64,000 nt of DNA from Citrobacter sp. JGM124 (lineage in GTDB: Bacteria > Pseudomonadota > Gammaproteobacteria > Enterobacterales > Enterobacteriaceae): the NCBI RefSeq assembly GCF_018257795.1, contig NZ_JAERJD010000004.1, positions 248,001 through 312,000 of the forward strand, given 5' to 3'. Below are positions 1 to 8,880 of this stretch, piece after piece. How positions within the stretch are numbered: the stretch's first letter is position 1; every line of letters starts with the position of its first letter. The notes under the pieces are model-generated. The model searched no databases, was not told the origin of the DNA, and saw nothing but the letters and a program-made list of their open reading frames with translations. Position numbers and translations under genes: made by a program.

Positions 1-747
1 GTCAGCGGACTGATGATGCGTTTTGGCGGGCTTCTTGCCGTTAACAACGTATCACTTGAGTTACATGCCGGGGAAATTGTTTCGCTTATTGGCCCGAATG
101 GTGCAGGTAAAACGACGGTCTTTAACTGTCTGACGGGCTTTTATAAACCTACTGATGGCCAGATCCTTTTAGGTGAGAAGCACCTGGAAGGTTTGCCCGG
201 GCAGGAGATCGCTCGCCTGGGTGTGGTCAGAACGTTTCAACATGTGCGCCTGTTCCGTGAAATGACGGTGATTGAAAACCTGCTGGTTGCACAGCACATG
301 CAGCTGAAGACAGGGCTTTTTTCTGGCTTGTTTAAAACCCCTGGCTTCCGTCATGCTCAGTCAGCGGCGCTGGACAGAGCGGCTGACTGGCTTCAGCGCA
401 TTGGCTTGTTAGAACAAGCGAACCGGCAGGCCAGTAATTTGGCCTATGGTGATCAGCGGCGTCTGGAAATTGCGCGTTGCATGGTGACCCAGCCAGAAAT
501 TTTAATGCTGGATGAACCTGCTGCTGGCCTGAACCCGAAAGAGACTCAAGAACTTAATGAGTTAATCATGGAATTGCGTAACCATCACAAGACCACGGTA
601 TTGCTGATTGAGCATGATATGAAACTGGTGATGGGAATTTCTGATCGTATCTACGTGGTGAATCAGGGAACGCCGTTGGCGAATGGTACGCCGGAACAAA
701 TTCGTAATAATCCTGATGTGATCCGTGCCTATTTGGGCGAAGCATAG
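1..747 (+). CDS. livG: LivG, ATP-binding subunit of the branched-chain amino acid ABC transporter (5' end cut by window)
   Basis: One of the two cytoplasmic ATPases of the LIV-I/LS high-affinity leucine, isoleucine and valine importer (LivJ/K-LivHM-LivGF). The reading frame is open from base 1. The visible 248 residues start inside the protein, and about seven residues are missing compared with the 255-residue E. coli protein. Visible residues 31-38 are the Walker A motif GPNGAGKT. The signature region is LAYGDQRR, Walker B is [13 protein letters not shown], and the switch histidine is in LLIEHD. ATG codons at 13 and 16 are internal, because the residues before them (VSGL) still match the family. 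livF follows after 14 nt. livHM and the binding protein genes should lie to the left of the window. Confidence 0.96.
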   Translation, partial: VSGLMMRFGGLLAVNNVSLELHAGEIVSLIGPNGAGKTTVFNCLTGFYKPTDGQILLGEKHLEGLPGQEIARLGVVRTFQHVRLFREMTVIENLLVAQHMQLKTGLFSGLFKTPGFRHAQSAALDRAADWLQRIGLLEQANRQASNLAYGDQRRLEIARCMVTQPEILMLDEPAAGLNPKETQELNELIMELRNHHKTTVLLIEHDMKLVMGISDRIYVVNQGTPLANGTPEQIRNNPDVIRAYLGEA

Positions 748-761
748 GGGTGAGGCCGAGA

Positions 762-1475
762 ATGGAAAATATCATATTGTCGTTTGACAAAGTCAGTGCC
801 CACTACGGAAAGATCCAGGCATTACACGAGGTCAGCCTGCACATCAGACAAGGAGAGATCGTTACCCTGATTGGGGCGAACGGGGCTGGGAAGACGACGC
901 TGTTGGGGGCGCTCTGTGGGGACCCTCGGGCTTCGAGTGGACGTATTGTATTTGACGGTAAAGATATTACCGACTGGCACACGGCCCGTATTATGCGTGA
1001 GGCAGTTGCGATTGTCCCGGAAGGCCGCCGTGTGTTTTCTCGTATGACCGTCGAGGAAAATCTCGCCATGGGCGGCTTCTTTGCTGATCGAGACCAGTTT
1101 AATGAACGTATTGAGCGTATCTACAAGCTGTTCCCACGTCTGCATGAACGCCGTATTCAGCGTGCTGGCACGATGTCTGGTGGTGAACAGCAAATGCTGG
1201 CCATTGGACGCGCATTGATGAGTCAGCCTCGTTTATTGTTACTTGACGAACCTTCACTGGGGCTGGCACCCATTATCATCCAGCAGATTTTCGACACCAT
1301 CGAGCAGCTGCGTAGTGAAGGGATGACCATCTTCCTGGTTGAACAGAACGCAAACCAGGCATTGAAACTGGCTGACCGTGGTTATGTGCTGGAAAACGGC
1401 CATGTGGTGCTGGAAGATACCGGGGATGCTTTGCTGGCCAACGAGGCTGTGCGTAGTGCTTATCTCGGGGGATAG
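762..1475 (+). CDS. livF: LivF, second ATP-binding subunit of the branched-chain amino acid ABC transporter
   Basis: Partner ATPase of LivG in leucine/isoleucine/valine import; cytoplasmic, bound to LivHM. The protein is 237 residues, the usual family length. It has Walker A GANGAGKTT, signature MSGGEQQML, Walker B LLLLDEPSLGLAP, and the family's typical Gln (LVEQN) at the switch position. A longer reading from GTG 750 is possible. ATG 762 is chosen because it gives the family N-terminus and has a purine-rich ribosome site (aggggtgagg) just upstream that overlaps the livG stop. It is the last gene of the liv operon and is followed by a strong hairpin. Confidence 0.96.
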   Translation: MENIILSFDKVSAHYGKIQALHEVSLHIRQGEIVTLIGANGAGKTTLLGALCGDPRASSGRIVFDGKDITDWHTARIMREAVAIVPEGRRVFSRMTVEENLAMGGFFADRDQFNERIERIYKLFPRLHERRIQRAGTMSGGEQQMLAIGRALMSQPRLLLLDEPSLGLAPIIIQQIFDTIEQLRSEGMTIFLVEQNANQALKLADRGYVLENGHVVLEDTGDALLANEAVRSAYLGG

Positions 1476-1490
1476 TGCCCCTGCATGAGT

Positions 1491-1529
1491 TTACCCCATC
1501 AATAACCTGGCGGGTTATTGATGGGGTAA
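1491..1529 (+). terminator. Hairpin at the end of the liv operon
   Basis: A perfect 17-bp inverted repeat (arms 1491-1507 and 1513-1529, loop tggcg) starts 15 nt after the livF stop. There is no T-run behind it, so it could act as an RNA-stabilising 3' end as well as a terminator. It separates liv from ugp. Confidence 0.7.
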
Positions 1530-1659
1530 CGCTTTCTGAGCTCCCTTATCCCGGGACGCCTTTTCCCCTTACTTGTTTAATCGATAGCCGGCCAAAAGTC
1601 TTCATACCACTGTCTGACGGCCAGGGTTGCAATATTCCCTTCACTTTTTCGTCACCATT

Positions 1660-1701
1660 CTGTCATCTGGCCGATATATTTCTGTCATTCGAGCGTGTCA
1701 T
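1660..1701 (+). promoter_or_regulatory. Probable PhoB boxes of the ugp operon
   Basis: Two exact copies of the Pho-box heptamer ctgtcat lie at 1660-1666 and 1682-1688, 22 bp (two helical turns) apart, with a weaker unit ccgatat exactly between them and a further gtgtcat at 1695-1701. The segment from 1681 onward closely resembles the E. coli ugpB promoter as I remember it, including the downstream cgagcataaaacgcgtg, which would hold the -10 region. Phosphate-starvation control by PhoB is inferred from these boxes. Confidence 0.7.
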
Positions 1702-1764
1702 GTTAACTCGCGAGCATAAAACGCGTGATTTCGCGCATCCGGCACAATTAAGAGAGTGAATCGA

Positions 1765-3081
1765 ATGACACTGTTACGACACACCGCTTTAGGGCTGACA
1801 CTGGGTCTGGCATTGACCAGCCAGGCGATGGCCGTTACTTCTATTCCATTCTGGCATTCAATGGATGGAGAACTGGGCAAGGAAGTTGACTCCCTGGCGA
1901 CTCGTTTTAACGAAACTCATCCAGACTACAAAATCGTGCCGGTTTACAAAGGCAATTATGATCAGAACTTAGCGGCGGGTATTGCGGCATACCGTTCTGG
2001 TAACGCGCCTGCAATTCTGCAGGTGTATGAGGTAGGTACGGCGACCATGATGGCTTCTAAAGCCATTAAGCCTGTCTATGAAGTATTTAAAGATGCGGGA
2101 ATAAACGTCGATGAGTCGCAGTTTGTTCCTACGGTATCGGGTTATTACAGTGATGCCAAAACAGGGCACTTATTATCCCAGCCATTTAATAGCTCCACTC
2201 CCGTTCTGTACTACAACAAAGATGCGTTTAAAAAAGCGGGTCTGAATCCTGATGAACCACCCAAAACCTGGCAACAGCTGGCAGAGTACAGCGCGAAACT
2301 GCGTGCATCAGGCATGAAGTGTGGTTATGCCAGCGGCTGGCAGGGATGGATCCAACTGGAAAACTTTAGTGCATGGAATGGTTTACCTGTCGCGACAAAG
2401 AATAACGGCTTTGATGGCACTGATGCGGTATTAGTCTTCAACGGACCTGAGCAAGTGAAGCATATCGCTCTGTTGCAACAGATGAATGAAAAGGGTGATT
2501 TTAGCTACTTCGGTCGTAAAGACGAGTCAACTGAGAAGTTCTATAGCGGTGACTGTGCTATGACAACCGCTTCTTCTGGCTCTCTGGCAAATATTCGTGA
2601 GCATGCGAAATTTAACTACGGTGTTGGCATGATGCCTTACGATGCGGATGCTAAAAACGCGCCGCAGAATGCGATGATTGGCGGTGCCAGTCTCTGGGTT
2701 ATGAATGGCAAAGATCCTGCAACCTACAAAGGTGTTGCGGAATTCCTCGAATTCCTGGCTAAGCCTGAGAATGCCGCCGAATGGCATCAGAAAACAGGTT
2801 ACTTACCAATTACCACTGCGGCTTATGAGCTAACCAAAAAAGAGGGGTACTATGACAAGAACCCAGGTGCTGATATGGCTACTCGCCAGATGTTGAATAA
2901 GCCTCCATTGGCCTTCACCAAAGGTATGCGTTTGGGCAATATGCCACAAATTCGTACCGTGGTGGATGAAGAGCTGGAGTCTGTCTGGAATGGTCAGAAG
3001 ACCCCACAGCAAGCACTGGACTCCAGTACTGAACGCGGTAACCAACTGCTGCGCCGTTTTGAGCAGTCCACCAGGCAATAA
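1765..3081 (+). CDS. ugpB: UgpB, periplasmic sn-glycerol-3-phosphate binding protein
   Basis: Captures glycerol-3-phosphate and glycerophosphodiesters in the periplasm and delivers them to UgpAE. The protein is 438 residues, as in E. coli. It has a signal peptide of about 23 residues ending AMA before [10 protein letters not shown], then an extracellular solute-binding (family 1) fold. A GTG at 1756 in the same frame would add three residues. ATG 1765 is preferred because a good ribosome site (agagag, 1751-1756) precedes it and the length fits. First gene of ugpBAECQ, downstream of Pho boxes. A 130-nt gap with a hairpin separates it from ugpA, as expected for an excess of binding protein over membrane subunits. 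Confidence 0.97.
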   Translation: MTLLRHTALGLTLGLALTSQAMAVTSIPFWHSMDGELGKEVDSLATRFNETHPDYKIVPVYKGNYDQNLAAGIAAYRSGNAPAILQVYEVGTATMMASKAIKPVYEVFKDAGINVDESQFVPTVSGYYSDAKTGHLLSQPFNSSTPVLYYNKDAFKKAGLNPDEPPKTWQQLAEYSAKLRASGMKCGYASGWQGWIQLENFSAWNGLPVATKNNGFDGTDAVLVFNGPEQVKHIALLQQMNEKGDFSYFGRKDESTEKFYSGDCAMTTASSGSLANIREHAKFNYGVGMMPYDADAKNAPQNAMIGGASLWVMNGKDPATYKGVAEFLEFLAKPENAAEWHQKTGYLPITTAAYELTKKEGYYDKNPGADMATRQMLNKPPLAFTKGMRLGNMPQIRTVVDEELESVWNGQKTPQQALDSSTERGNQLLRRFEQSTRQ

Positions 3082-3098
3082 TATAACGCGTTAGCTCA

Positions 3099-3124
3099 GG
3101 ATAAACGGCGTCAGCCGTTTATCC
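3099..3124 (+). promoter_or_regulatory. ugpB-ugpA intercistronic hairpin
   Basis: A perfect 11-bp inverted repeat (3099-3109 with 3114-3124, loop gtca) lies 17 nt after the ugpB stop, followed by tttctg. It probably stabilises the ugpB 3' end or partly terminates transcription, so that UgpB is made in excess of UgpAEC. Confidence 0.6.
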
Positions 3125-3211
3125 TTTCTGTCTTCAGGCAGTATGGATAAGTCATCAGGTGGATAGATAACAACATCATTATTCTCCTAATACGTTCAAA
3201 AGAGTCACACT

Positions 3212-4099
3212 ATGTCATCATCTCGTCCGGTATTTCGTTCTGGCTGGCTTCCTTATGCTTTAGTGCTCCCGCAGTTGGTTATTACCCTGGTTTTCTTCAT
3301 ATGGCCTGCTGGAGAAGCACTCTGGTACTCACTCCAAAGCACAGATCCTTTCGGTATTTCGAGTACTTTTGTAGGGCTGGAAAATTTCAGACAGCTGTTT
3401 ACGAATAGCTACTATCTGGATTCCTTCTACACCACCATGATTTTCAGTGGGCTGGTCGCCGGTTGCGGTATGCTGGTATCGCTATTTTTTGCCGCCCTGG
3501 TTGACTATGTGGTGCGTGGCAGCCGTGTTTATCAAACTTTGTTGCTGTTGCCTTATGCGATTGCTCCCGCGATAGCCGCGGTATTGTGGATGTTTTTATT
3601 TAGTCCAGGGCGGGGGCTGATCACTTATGCGCTGGAACATGTGGGCTATGAGTGGAACCATGCCCGCAACAGTGGGCAGGCGATGTTTTTGGTTGTATTT
3701 GCTTCAGTATGGAAGCAAGTCAGCTATAACTTCTTGTTTTTCTTTGCAGCATTACAATCTATTCCTCGTTCTCTTATTGAGGCAGCCGCAATTGATGGTG
3801 CAGGCCCTGTCCGGCGCTTTTTCCGAATCTCATTACCGCTAATCGCCCCGGTAAGCTTCTTCCTGCTGGTAGTTAATCTGGTTTATGCCTTCTTCGATAC
3901 TTTCCCGGTTATTGATGCCGCTACTGGCGGTGGACCGATGCAGGCAACAACCACGCTGATTTATAAAATCTATCGTGAAGGGTTTACTGGTCTGGATTTG
4001 TCTTCTTCTGCGGCACAATCTGTGGTGCTGATGTTCCTGGTAATCATCCTGACAGTAGTTCAATTTCGCTTCGTAGAACGTAAGGTTCGCTACCAATGA
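3212..4099 (+). CDS. ugpA: UgpA, sn-glycerol-3-phosphate ABC transporter permease
   Basis: Inner-membrane permease that pairs with UgpE to form the glycerol-3-phosphate channel. The protein is 295 residues, identical in length to E. coli UgpA. Hydrophobic segments fit the usual six membrane spans. The EAA loop that docks on the ATPase is visible as [15 protein letters not shown] around residues 188-202, followed by LPLIAP. The start ATG follows an AT-rich leader (gttcaaaagagtcacact) with a weak ribosome site. Its stop overlaps the ugpE start by 4 nt (ATGA), indicating translational coupling. Confidence 0.97.
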   Translation: MSSSRPVFRSGWLPYALVLPQLVITLVFFIWPAGEALWYSLQSTDPFGISSTFVGLENFRQLFTNSYYLDSFYTTMIFSGLVAGCGMLVSLFFAALVDYVVRGSRVYQTLLLLPYAIAPAIAAVLWMFLFSPGRGLITYALEHVGYEWNHARNSGQAMFLVVFASVWKQVSYNFLFFFAALQSIPRSLIEAAAIDGAGPVRRFFRISLPLIAPVSFFLLVVNLVYAFFDTFPVIDAATGGGPMQATTTLIYKIYREGFTGLDLSSSAAQSVVLMFLVIILTVVQFRFVERKVRYQ

Positions 4100-4941
4100 T
4101 TGAGAACAATCGTGGGCTGACGTGGTTCAGCCACTCCATGCTGATCCTGGGTGTTATCGTCATTCTATTTCCGTTGTATGTTGCTTTTGTTGCGGCAACG
4201 CTCGATGACCAGGCCGTTTTTGATACGCCGATGACACTGATTCCGGGTACGCACTTATGGGAAAATATTGGATACATCTGGAGCCATGGGGTGTCCAGTA
4301 ACAGTGCGCCTTTTGGCATGATGCTGTTTAACAGTGCCTTTATGGCACTGGTGATCACCCTCGGGAAAATTACTGTCTCCATTCTTTCTGCTTTTGCGAT
4401 TGTCTGGTTCCGTTTCCCGTTTCGTACTCTATTTTTCTGGATGATTTTTGTCACCTTAATGTTGCCAGTGGAAGTCCGTATTTTCCCTACGGTGGAGGTG
4501 ATAGCAAACCTGAAAATGATCGATACCTATTCAGGTTTAACCTTACCCCTGATGGCCTCAGCAACGGCGACTTTCTTGTTCCGTCAGTTTTTTATGACGT
4601 TACCCGATGAACTCATGGAAGCAGCGCGCATTGATGGTGCATCACCCATGCGCTTCTTTTTTGACATTGTCTTGCCCTTGTCTAAAACCAACCTGGCGGC
4701 CCTGTTTGTGATTACCTTTATCTATGGCTGGAACCAGTACCTCTGGCCACTACTGATCATTAGCGATGCCTCTCTGGGCACTGCAGTTGCGGGTATCAAA
4801 AGCATGATCTCCAGCGGGGATGGCACAACCCAATGGAATCAGGTCATGGCCGCAATGTTACTTACCCTTATCCCCCCGGTAATGGTTGTTTTAGCGATGC
4901 AGCGTGCGTTTGTTCGTGGACTAGTTGAGAGTGAGAAATAA
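4096..4941 (+). CDS. ugpE: UgpE, sn-glycerol-3-phosphate ABC transporter permease
   Basis: Second membrane subunit of the Ugp importer, 281 residues, the family length. It starts with the ATG that overlaps the ugpA stop. The EAA motif is [15 protein letters not shown] followed by LPLSK. Several strongly hydrophobic segments are present, including the N-terminal [17 protein letters not shown]. ugpC begins 3 nt after its stop, so the subunits should be made in a coupled way. Confidence 0.97.
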   Translation: MIENNRGLTWFSHSMLILGVIVILFPLYVAFVAATLDDQAVFDTPMTLIPGTHLWENIGYIWSHGVSSNSAPFGMMLFNSAFMALVITLGKITVSILSAFAIVWFRFPFRTLFFWMIFVTLMLPVEVRIFPTVEVIANLKMIDTYSGLTLPLMASATATFLFRQFFMTLPDELMEAARIDGASPMRFFFDIVLPLSKTNLAALFVITFIYGWNQYLWPLLIISDASLGTAVAGIKSMISSGDGTTQWNQVMAAMLLTLIPPVMVVLAMQRAFVRGLVESEK

Positions 4942-4944
4942 TAG

Positions 4945-6015
4945 ATGGCAGGATTAAAACTACAGGCAGTCACAAAAAGCTGGGATGGTAAAACGCAGGT
5001 TATTCAACCCTTAACAGTCGATGTTGCCGATGGAGAATTCATTGTGATGGTCGGGCCATCGGGCTGTGGAAAATCAACGCTATTACGCATGGTCGCCGGA
5101 CTGGAGCGTGTAACAAGTGGTGATATTTGGATTGATGATCAACGTGTTACCGATATGGAGCCTAAAGAACGCGGCATCGCAATGGTGTTTCAGAACTATG
5201 CGCTATATCCACATATGACTGTTGAAGAGAATATGGCATGGGGGCTGAAAATTCGGGGTATAGGGAAAGAGCAAATTCGCCAGAAAGTGCTTGAAGCTGC
5301 ACGTATTCTCGAGCTGGATAACTTACTGACTCGTCGCCCCCGGGAGCTATCAGGAGGGCAGCGCCAGCGGGTGGCAATGGGCCGCGCGATTGTACGTTCC
5401 CCGGCACTCTTCCTGTTTGATGAACCCCTGTCAAACCTCGATGCTAAATTGCGTGTTCAGATGCGACTGGAACTACAGCAGTTACATCGTCGCCTGGGCA
5501 CGACCAGCCTGTATGTGACCCATGACCAGGTTGAAGCCATGACGCTTGCCCAGCGCGTCATGGTGATGAATAAAGGCATTGCCGAACAAATTGGTACACC
5601 AGTAGAGGTCTATGAACGTCCGGCAACCCGTTTTGTTGCCAGTTTTATCGGTTCACCGGCGATGAATTTACTGGAAGGTAAAGTGAGTGTTGATGGTAAG
5701 GATTTCCTGCTAGAAGGGGGGAACGTGATACCTTTAGGGAATACCTATTTGTCTTTAGCGGGGACAGCCATTACCCTGGGTATTCGGCCTGAGCATATTA
5801 CGCTAAGTTCTCAGGCTGAGGGGGGTGTTCCACTGGTAACGGAAACGCTGGAGATCCTTGGTGCAGATAATCTGGTGCATGGGCGTTTTGGTCCGCAGAA
5901 GGTCATTGTTCGCTTAGATCACAAGGAGCGGCCTGGTCTCGGGAGCCAACTCTGGCTGCATATACCGGCAGAACATCTGCATTTCTTTGATGCTAAAAGT
6001 GGACAACGTTTATGA
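4945..6015 (+). CDS. ugpC: UgpC, ATPase of the sn-glycerol-3-phosphate importer
   Basis: Cytoplasmic ABC ATPase of the CUT1/MalK class that powers UgpAE, 356 residues as in E. coli. Domain order: nucleotide-binding domain (Walker [10 protein letters not shown] near residue 36, signature [10 protein letters not shown], Walker [13 protein letters not shown], switch YVTHDQ), then a C-terminal regulatory OB-type domain from about residue 240. In E. coli this C-terminal domain mediates inhibition by phosphate; that is family knowledge, not visible here. Its end overlaps the ugpQ start by 4 nt. Confidence 0.97.
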   Translation: MAGLKLQAVTKSWDGKTQVIQPLTVDVADGEFIVMVGPSGCGKSTLLRMVAGLERVTSGDIWIDDQRVTDMEPKERGIAMVFQNYALYPHMTVEENMAWGLKIRGIGKEQIRQKVLEAARILELDNLLTRRPRELSGGQRQRVAMGRAIVRSPALFLFDEPLSNLDAKLRVQMRLELQQLHRRLGTTSLYVTHDQVEAMTLAQRVMVMNKGIAEQIGTPVEVYERPATRFVASFIGSPAMNLLEGKVSVDGKDFLLEGGNVIPLGNTYLSLAGTAITLGIRPEHITLSSQAEGGVPLVTETLEILGADNLVHGRFGPQKVIVRLDHKERPGLGSQLWLHIPAEHLHFFDAKSGQRL

Positions 6016-6782
6016 GTGACTGGCCCTACCCAAAAATAGTCGCCCATCGTGGTGGCGGTAAACTGGCGCCTGAAAATACCCTGAAAGCCATTGATACGGG
6101 TGCCCGGTACGGGCATACCATGATTGAATTTGATGCCAAACTGTCTCAGGATGGAAAAATTTTTCTGCTGCATGATGATACCCTGGAACGCACCAGTAAT
6201 GGTCGGGGGATCGCGGGGCATTTACGCTGGGATCAGCTAGTAAGTATCGATGCAGGGAGCTGGTTTAGTGACCAGTTCACTGGGGAACCCTTGCCACTAT
6301 TATCACAGGTTGCTGAACGCTGTCAGCGACACGGCATGATGGCAAATATTGAGATCAAACCCACCACGGGGCTCGAGAGTGAAACCGGCACAGCGGTCGC
6401 ACTGGCGGCGCGTGAATTGTGGCGTGGACAGACTGCGCCACTGCTCTCTTCTTTCGCCATTGAGGCACTGGAAGCGGCTCAACAGGCTGCACCTGAGCTA
6501 CCAAGAGGGCTGCTCCTGGATGACTGGCGTGATGACTGGGAAGCTCTGACGACCCGCCTTGGCTGTGTTTCTATCCATCTGAACCACAAACTGCTGGATG
6601 AACCCCGTGTGGCAATGCTGAAGGCTGCTGGCTTGCATATTCTGGTCTATACCGTGAATGAACAGGCACGTGCTGCTCAGTTACTCCAGTGGGGAGTAGA
6701 CGCCATCTGTACAGATTGTATTGATCAAATAGGTCCTGACTTTTCCGCACGGGATATTCTGCCGTTACAGGCAGGAAAATGA
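6012..6782 (+). CDS. ugpQ: UgpQ, cytoplasmic glycerophosphodiester phosphodiesterase
   Basis: Hydrolyses glycerophosphodiesters imported by Ugp to glycerol-3-phosphate plus an alcohol. GDPD-family motifs are present: HRGGG with PENT at the N-terminus (His12), the acidic pair in [20 protein letters not shown], and NIEIKP. No signal peptide, which fits the cytoplasmic UgpQ rather than periplasmic GlpQ. At 256 residues it is about nine longer than E. coli UgpQ; the extra residues form a C-terminal tail ([11 protein letters not shown]). ATG 6012 overlaps the ugpC stop. A 6-bp hairpin (6792-6797 with 6804-6809) follows the stop and may end the operon. Confidence 0.96.
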   Translation: MSDWPYPKIVAHRGGGKLAPENTLKAIDTGARYGHTMIEFDAKLSQDGKIFLLHDDTLERTSNGRGIAGHLRWDQLVSIDAGSWFSDQFTGEPLPLLSQVAERCQRHGMMANIEIKPTTGLESETGTAVALAARELWRGQTAPLLSSFAIEALEAAQQAAPELPRGLLLDDWRDDWEALTTRLGCVSIHLNHKLLDEPRVAMLKAAGLHILVYTVNEQARAAQLLQWGVDAICTDCIDQIGPDFSARDILPLQAGK

Positions 6783-6818
6783 CTCATACCAGGCCTCTTT
6801 TCTGAGGCCGATTCATGC

Positions 6819-7133
6819 TCAAGGTTTGCTGTTAAAGGTCTCTGTGTCATGGTTACTGGCTGGTTCTTTGATCATTCCCGGCTGAGACTGAATGACACGC
6901 TGAGTATTGGTGCCTATTTCACGATTCAGCTGTTGTTGCTGTTGTAAATTTTGGTTCTGAATTTGCTGATTTAGCGTGTTCTGCTGCTGTTGTTGCTGGG
7001 TTTTCATTTGGCTCTGTAACCGCTGTTGGGTCGGGTTCTGGTAACCCGGCAAATTGGGGTTATTGAGCGGATTAGGCTGTTGTGCAAGGCAGTTTAATGG
7101 CAGGAGAAACACCAGTATCATTAATTTTCGCAT
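6819..7133 (-). CDS. yhhA: YhhA-like DUF2756 secreted glutamine-rich protein
   Basis: Small exported protein of unknown function. It has 104 residues: a signal peptide (MRKLMILVFLLPLNCLA), a short PNPLNNPNLPGYQNPTQ segment, then a region made mostly of Gln and Asn that looks low-complexity or coiled coil. E. coli YhhA occupies the same place after ugpQ and has the same composition but is longer (about 146 residues). The start is supported by a strong ribosome site (aaggaga on the minus strand). It converges with ugpQ. The next E. coli gene, ggt, is absent here. Confidence 0.85.
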   Translation of the reverse strand: MRKLMILVFLLPLNCLAQQPNPLNNPNLPGYQNPTQQRLQSQMKTQQQQQQNTLNQQIQNQNLQQQQQLNREIGTNTQRVIQSQPGMIKEPASNHDTETFNSKP

Positions 7134-7220
7134 TCTTGTCTCCTTAGTACAGAAGTGTGATCAATCAATTCGATTGCTTATTTACGGGGAGCTATTCCCC
7201 GTGATCCCTATTGTCGCAGT

Positions 7221-7718
7221 TTACACCACTCTTAAACGTGCCATGAAGTAGGCATCCACATAGTGACCATCACGAAATGCAAAACATTTGCCGGTTCCTT
7301 CTACTTCAAAACCGAATTTACGATAGAGCGCCAGTGCCGGGGCATTATCCGTATATACCGTCAGTTCAATGCGTTCGATTCGTAGCCAGTTATCACACAG
7401 GTTAACCATCTCCTGCATTAAGGCTGATGCCACACCCTGGCCTTGATATTTTTCATTCACGCCCAGACCAAAGGTTGCGACATGGCTGCGTCGGGGGGAC
7501 GGCTCCACCATGAGTGTGAGCTGACCAACCGCTTTGTTCTCCAGGCAAGCGACCAGGGAATAATGACCCGTAGGGAGGGATGCAATACGGGATTGCCATT
7601 TATCAAGTGTGGGATGCGGTAGTTGCAGTGTGTCACGATAAAGTGCGGGTTGAGAATAAATCTCATATAAATCTTCAGCGTCACGAATCTCAGCGTGACG
7701 GACCACGACGTGTTTCAT
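7221..7718 (-). CDS. yhhY: YhhY, GNAT-family N-acetyltransferase
   Basis: A 165-residue acetyltransferase matching E. coli YhhY over its whole length (162 residues), including CDNWLRIERIELTVY and the C-terminal HYVDAYFMAR. The acetyl-CoA binding signature is NEKYQGQGVASALM. The E. coli protein is reported to acetylate amino acids or similar amines; the substrate here is inferred from that. It is transcribed away from ryhB, with which it shares a roughly 120-bp gap. Confidence 0.93.
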   Translation of the reverse strand: MKHVVVRHAEIRDAEDLYEIYSQPALYRDTLQLPHPTLDKWQSRIASLPTGHYSLVACLENKAVGQLTLMVEPSPRRSHVATFGLGVNEKYQGQGVASALMQEMVNLCDNWLRIERIELTVYTDNAPALALYRKFGFEVEGTGKCFAFRDGHYVDAYFMARLRVV

Positions 7719-7821
7719 CCCTTTTACCTCAACGAGTTACAAAAAACCTTTTTAACATCAGTGACTTTTCACACAAAGTCAATGGGTATTATTTTTCAAA
7801 TAGTGCTTTACAAGTGCGAAT

Positions 7822-7840
7822 GATAATGATTATTATTGCC
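7822..7840 (+). promoter_or_regulatory. Fur box of the ryhB promoter
   Basis: Matches the 19-bp Fur consensus (two inverted GATAATGAT units) at 15 of 19 positions and lies immediately upstream of the expected RyhB 5' end. Iron-bound Fur should repress ryhB here. Confidence 0.85.
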
Positions 7841-7842
7841 TT

Positions 7843-7941
7843 GCGTTCAGGGGAGACCCCTACGGAGACATCCTGAAAGCACGACATTGCTCACATTGCT
7901 TCCAGTATTACTTTAGCCAGCCGGGTGCTGGCTTTTTTTTT
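7843..7941 (+). ncRNA. ryhB: RyhB small regulatory RNA
   Basis: Iron-starvation sRNA that, with Hfq, pairs with mRNAs for iron-using proteins and promotes their decay. The core from gaaagcacgacattgc (7875) through the terminator is essentially the E. coli sequence as I recall it, with one extra T before the terminator. The 5' stem-loop region (7843-7874) is diverged but still self-complementary (caggggag / catcctg). The terminator stem is agccagc/gctggct (7915-7921 with 7927-7933), followed by nine T. It sits next to yhhY as in E. coli. yhhX, its usual other neighbour, is missing. The exact 5' end is inferred. Confidence 0.93.
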
Positions 7942-8088
7942 GCCTGTTGAACATAACCCCATTCCTTGATTTCCTGATGACGTTGCCATATTCAGTTTTT
8001 TTGATTATAGGCGTCAGTTTTCACCCTCTATGATCGTCATCCAAACGCGTTCACACTTAAGCCATCAAAGATATTCAGGAGTGACAAC

Positions 8089-8784
8089 ATGATTTATTTA
8101 CGACAGGCTAAAGATCGCGGTCATGCAAACCATGGTTGGCTGGATAGCTGGCATACGTTCTCATTCGCAAGTTACTACGATGCTAATTTCATGGGTTTTT
8201 CAGCACTGCGAGTGATTAATGAAGATGTGATTGATGCGGGGCAGGGCTTTGGTACCCATCCCCATAAAGATATGGAAATCCTGACCTATGTTCTGAAAGG
8301 GACGGTTGAGCACCAGGACAGCATGGGCAATAAGGAGCAGATCCCGGCGGGTGAATTTCAGATTATGAGTGCCGGTACGGGCATCAAACATTCTGAATAT
8401 AACGCGAGTAAAACTGACCCGTTGCACTTGTATCAGATTTGGATCATTCCTGAAACCAACGGTATCACTCCACGCTATGAACAGCGGCGTTTTGATGCTC
8501 AGAAAGGACGCCAACTGGTCCTTTCACCCGATGCCAGAGAAGGATCGCTCAAGGTGTACCAGGATATGGAGTTATCCCGCTGGGCACTGGAAAACGGTGA
8601 GCAGGCGGACTATTCCATCGCTCCAGAGCGTCGTGTCTGGATTCAAGTCGTGAAGGGGGATGTGGAGGTGAATGGCACCCAGGCGAAAACCAGCGATGCT
8701 ATTGCTGTCTGGGATGAGCAAACCCTGAATATCAAGGCCAATACAGAGAGTGAAATTCTACTCTTTGATTTGCCAGGGGTTTAA
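8089..8784 (+). CDS. yhhW: YhhW, pirin-family bicupin (quercetin 2,3-dioxygenase type)
   Basis: The protein is 231 residues, exactly the length of E. coli YhhW, which has quercetinase activity in vitro. Metal ligands of the pirin N-terminal cupin are intact: His57 and His59 (THPHKD), His101 and Glu103 (IKHSEY). The physiological role is unknown. A ribosome site (caggag) precedes the ATG. It lies about 150 bp downstream of ryhB, in the same direction, with no yhhX between. Confidence 0.95.
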   Translation: MIYLRQAKDRGHANHGWLDSWHTFSFASYYDANFMGFSALRVINEDVIDAGQGFGTHPHKDMEILTYVLKGTVEHQDSMGNKEQIPAGEFQIMSAGTGIKHSEYNASKTDPLHLYQIWIIPETNGITPRYEQRRFDAQKGRQLVLSPDAREGSLKVYQDMELSRWALENGEQADYSIAPERRVWIQVVKGDVEVNGTQAKTSDAIAVWDEQTLNIKANTESEILLFDLPGV

Positions 8785-8793
8785 AGAGACATT

Positions 8794-8825
8794 CTGAACC
8801 TTCCTCTGTAAAGAGGAAGGTTCAG
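8794..8825 (+). terminator. Hairpin after yhhW
   Basis: A perfect 14-bp inverted repeat (8794-8807 with 8812-8825, loop gtaa) beginning 10 nt after the yhhW stop. No strong T-run follows, so it may be a weak terminator. Confidence 0.6.
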
Positions 8826-8880
8826 TTCATATTTGCTCATGGTAAACTGGCCTATCGAAAATCACTGAGTCAGTGGATGC

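Noticed and set aside
1475-1759. 94-codon plus-strand frame between livF and ugpB
   Set aside because: It runs through the liv hairpin and the Pho-box promoter of ugpB, has no ribosome site of its own and no family features.
6819-7133. Glutamine-codon repeats in yhhA as a tandem DNA repeat or prion-like locus
   Set aside because: The cag/caa runs are irregular and the protein family is Gln-rich in E. coli too; nothing beyond normal low complexity is shown.
7580-7876. 98-codon plus-strand frame overlapping yhhY and ryhB
   Set aside because: Antisense to yhhY and runs into the Fur box and RyhB; no ribosome site.
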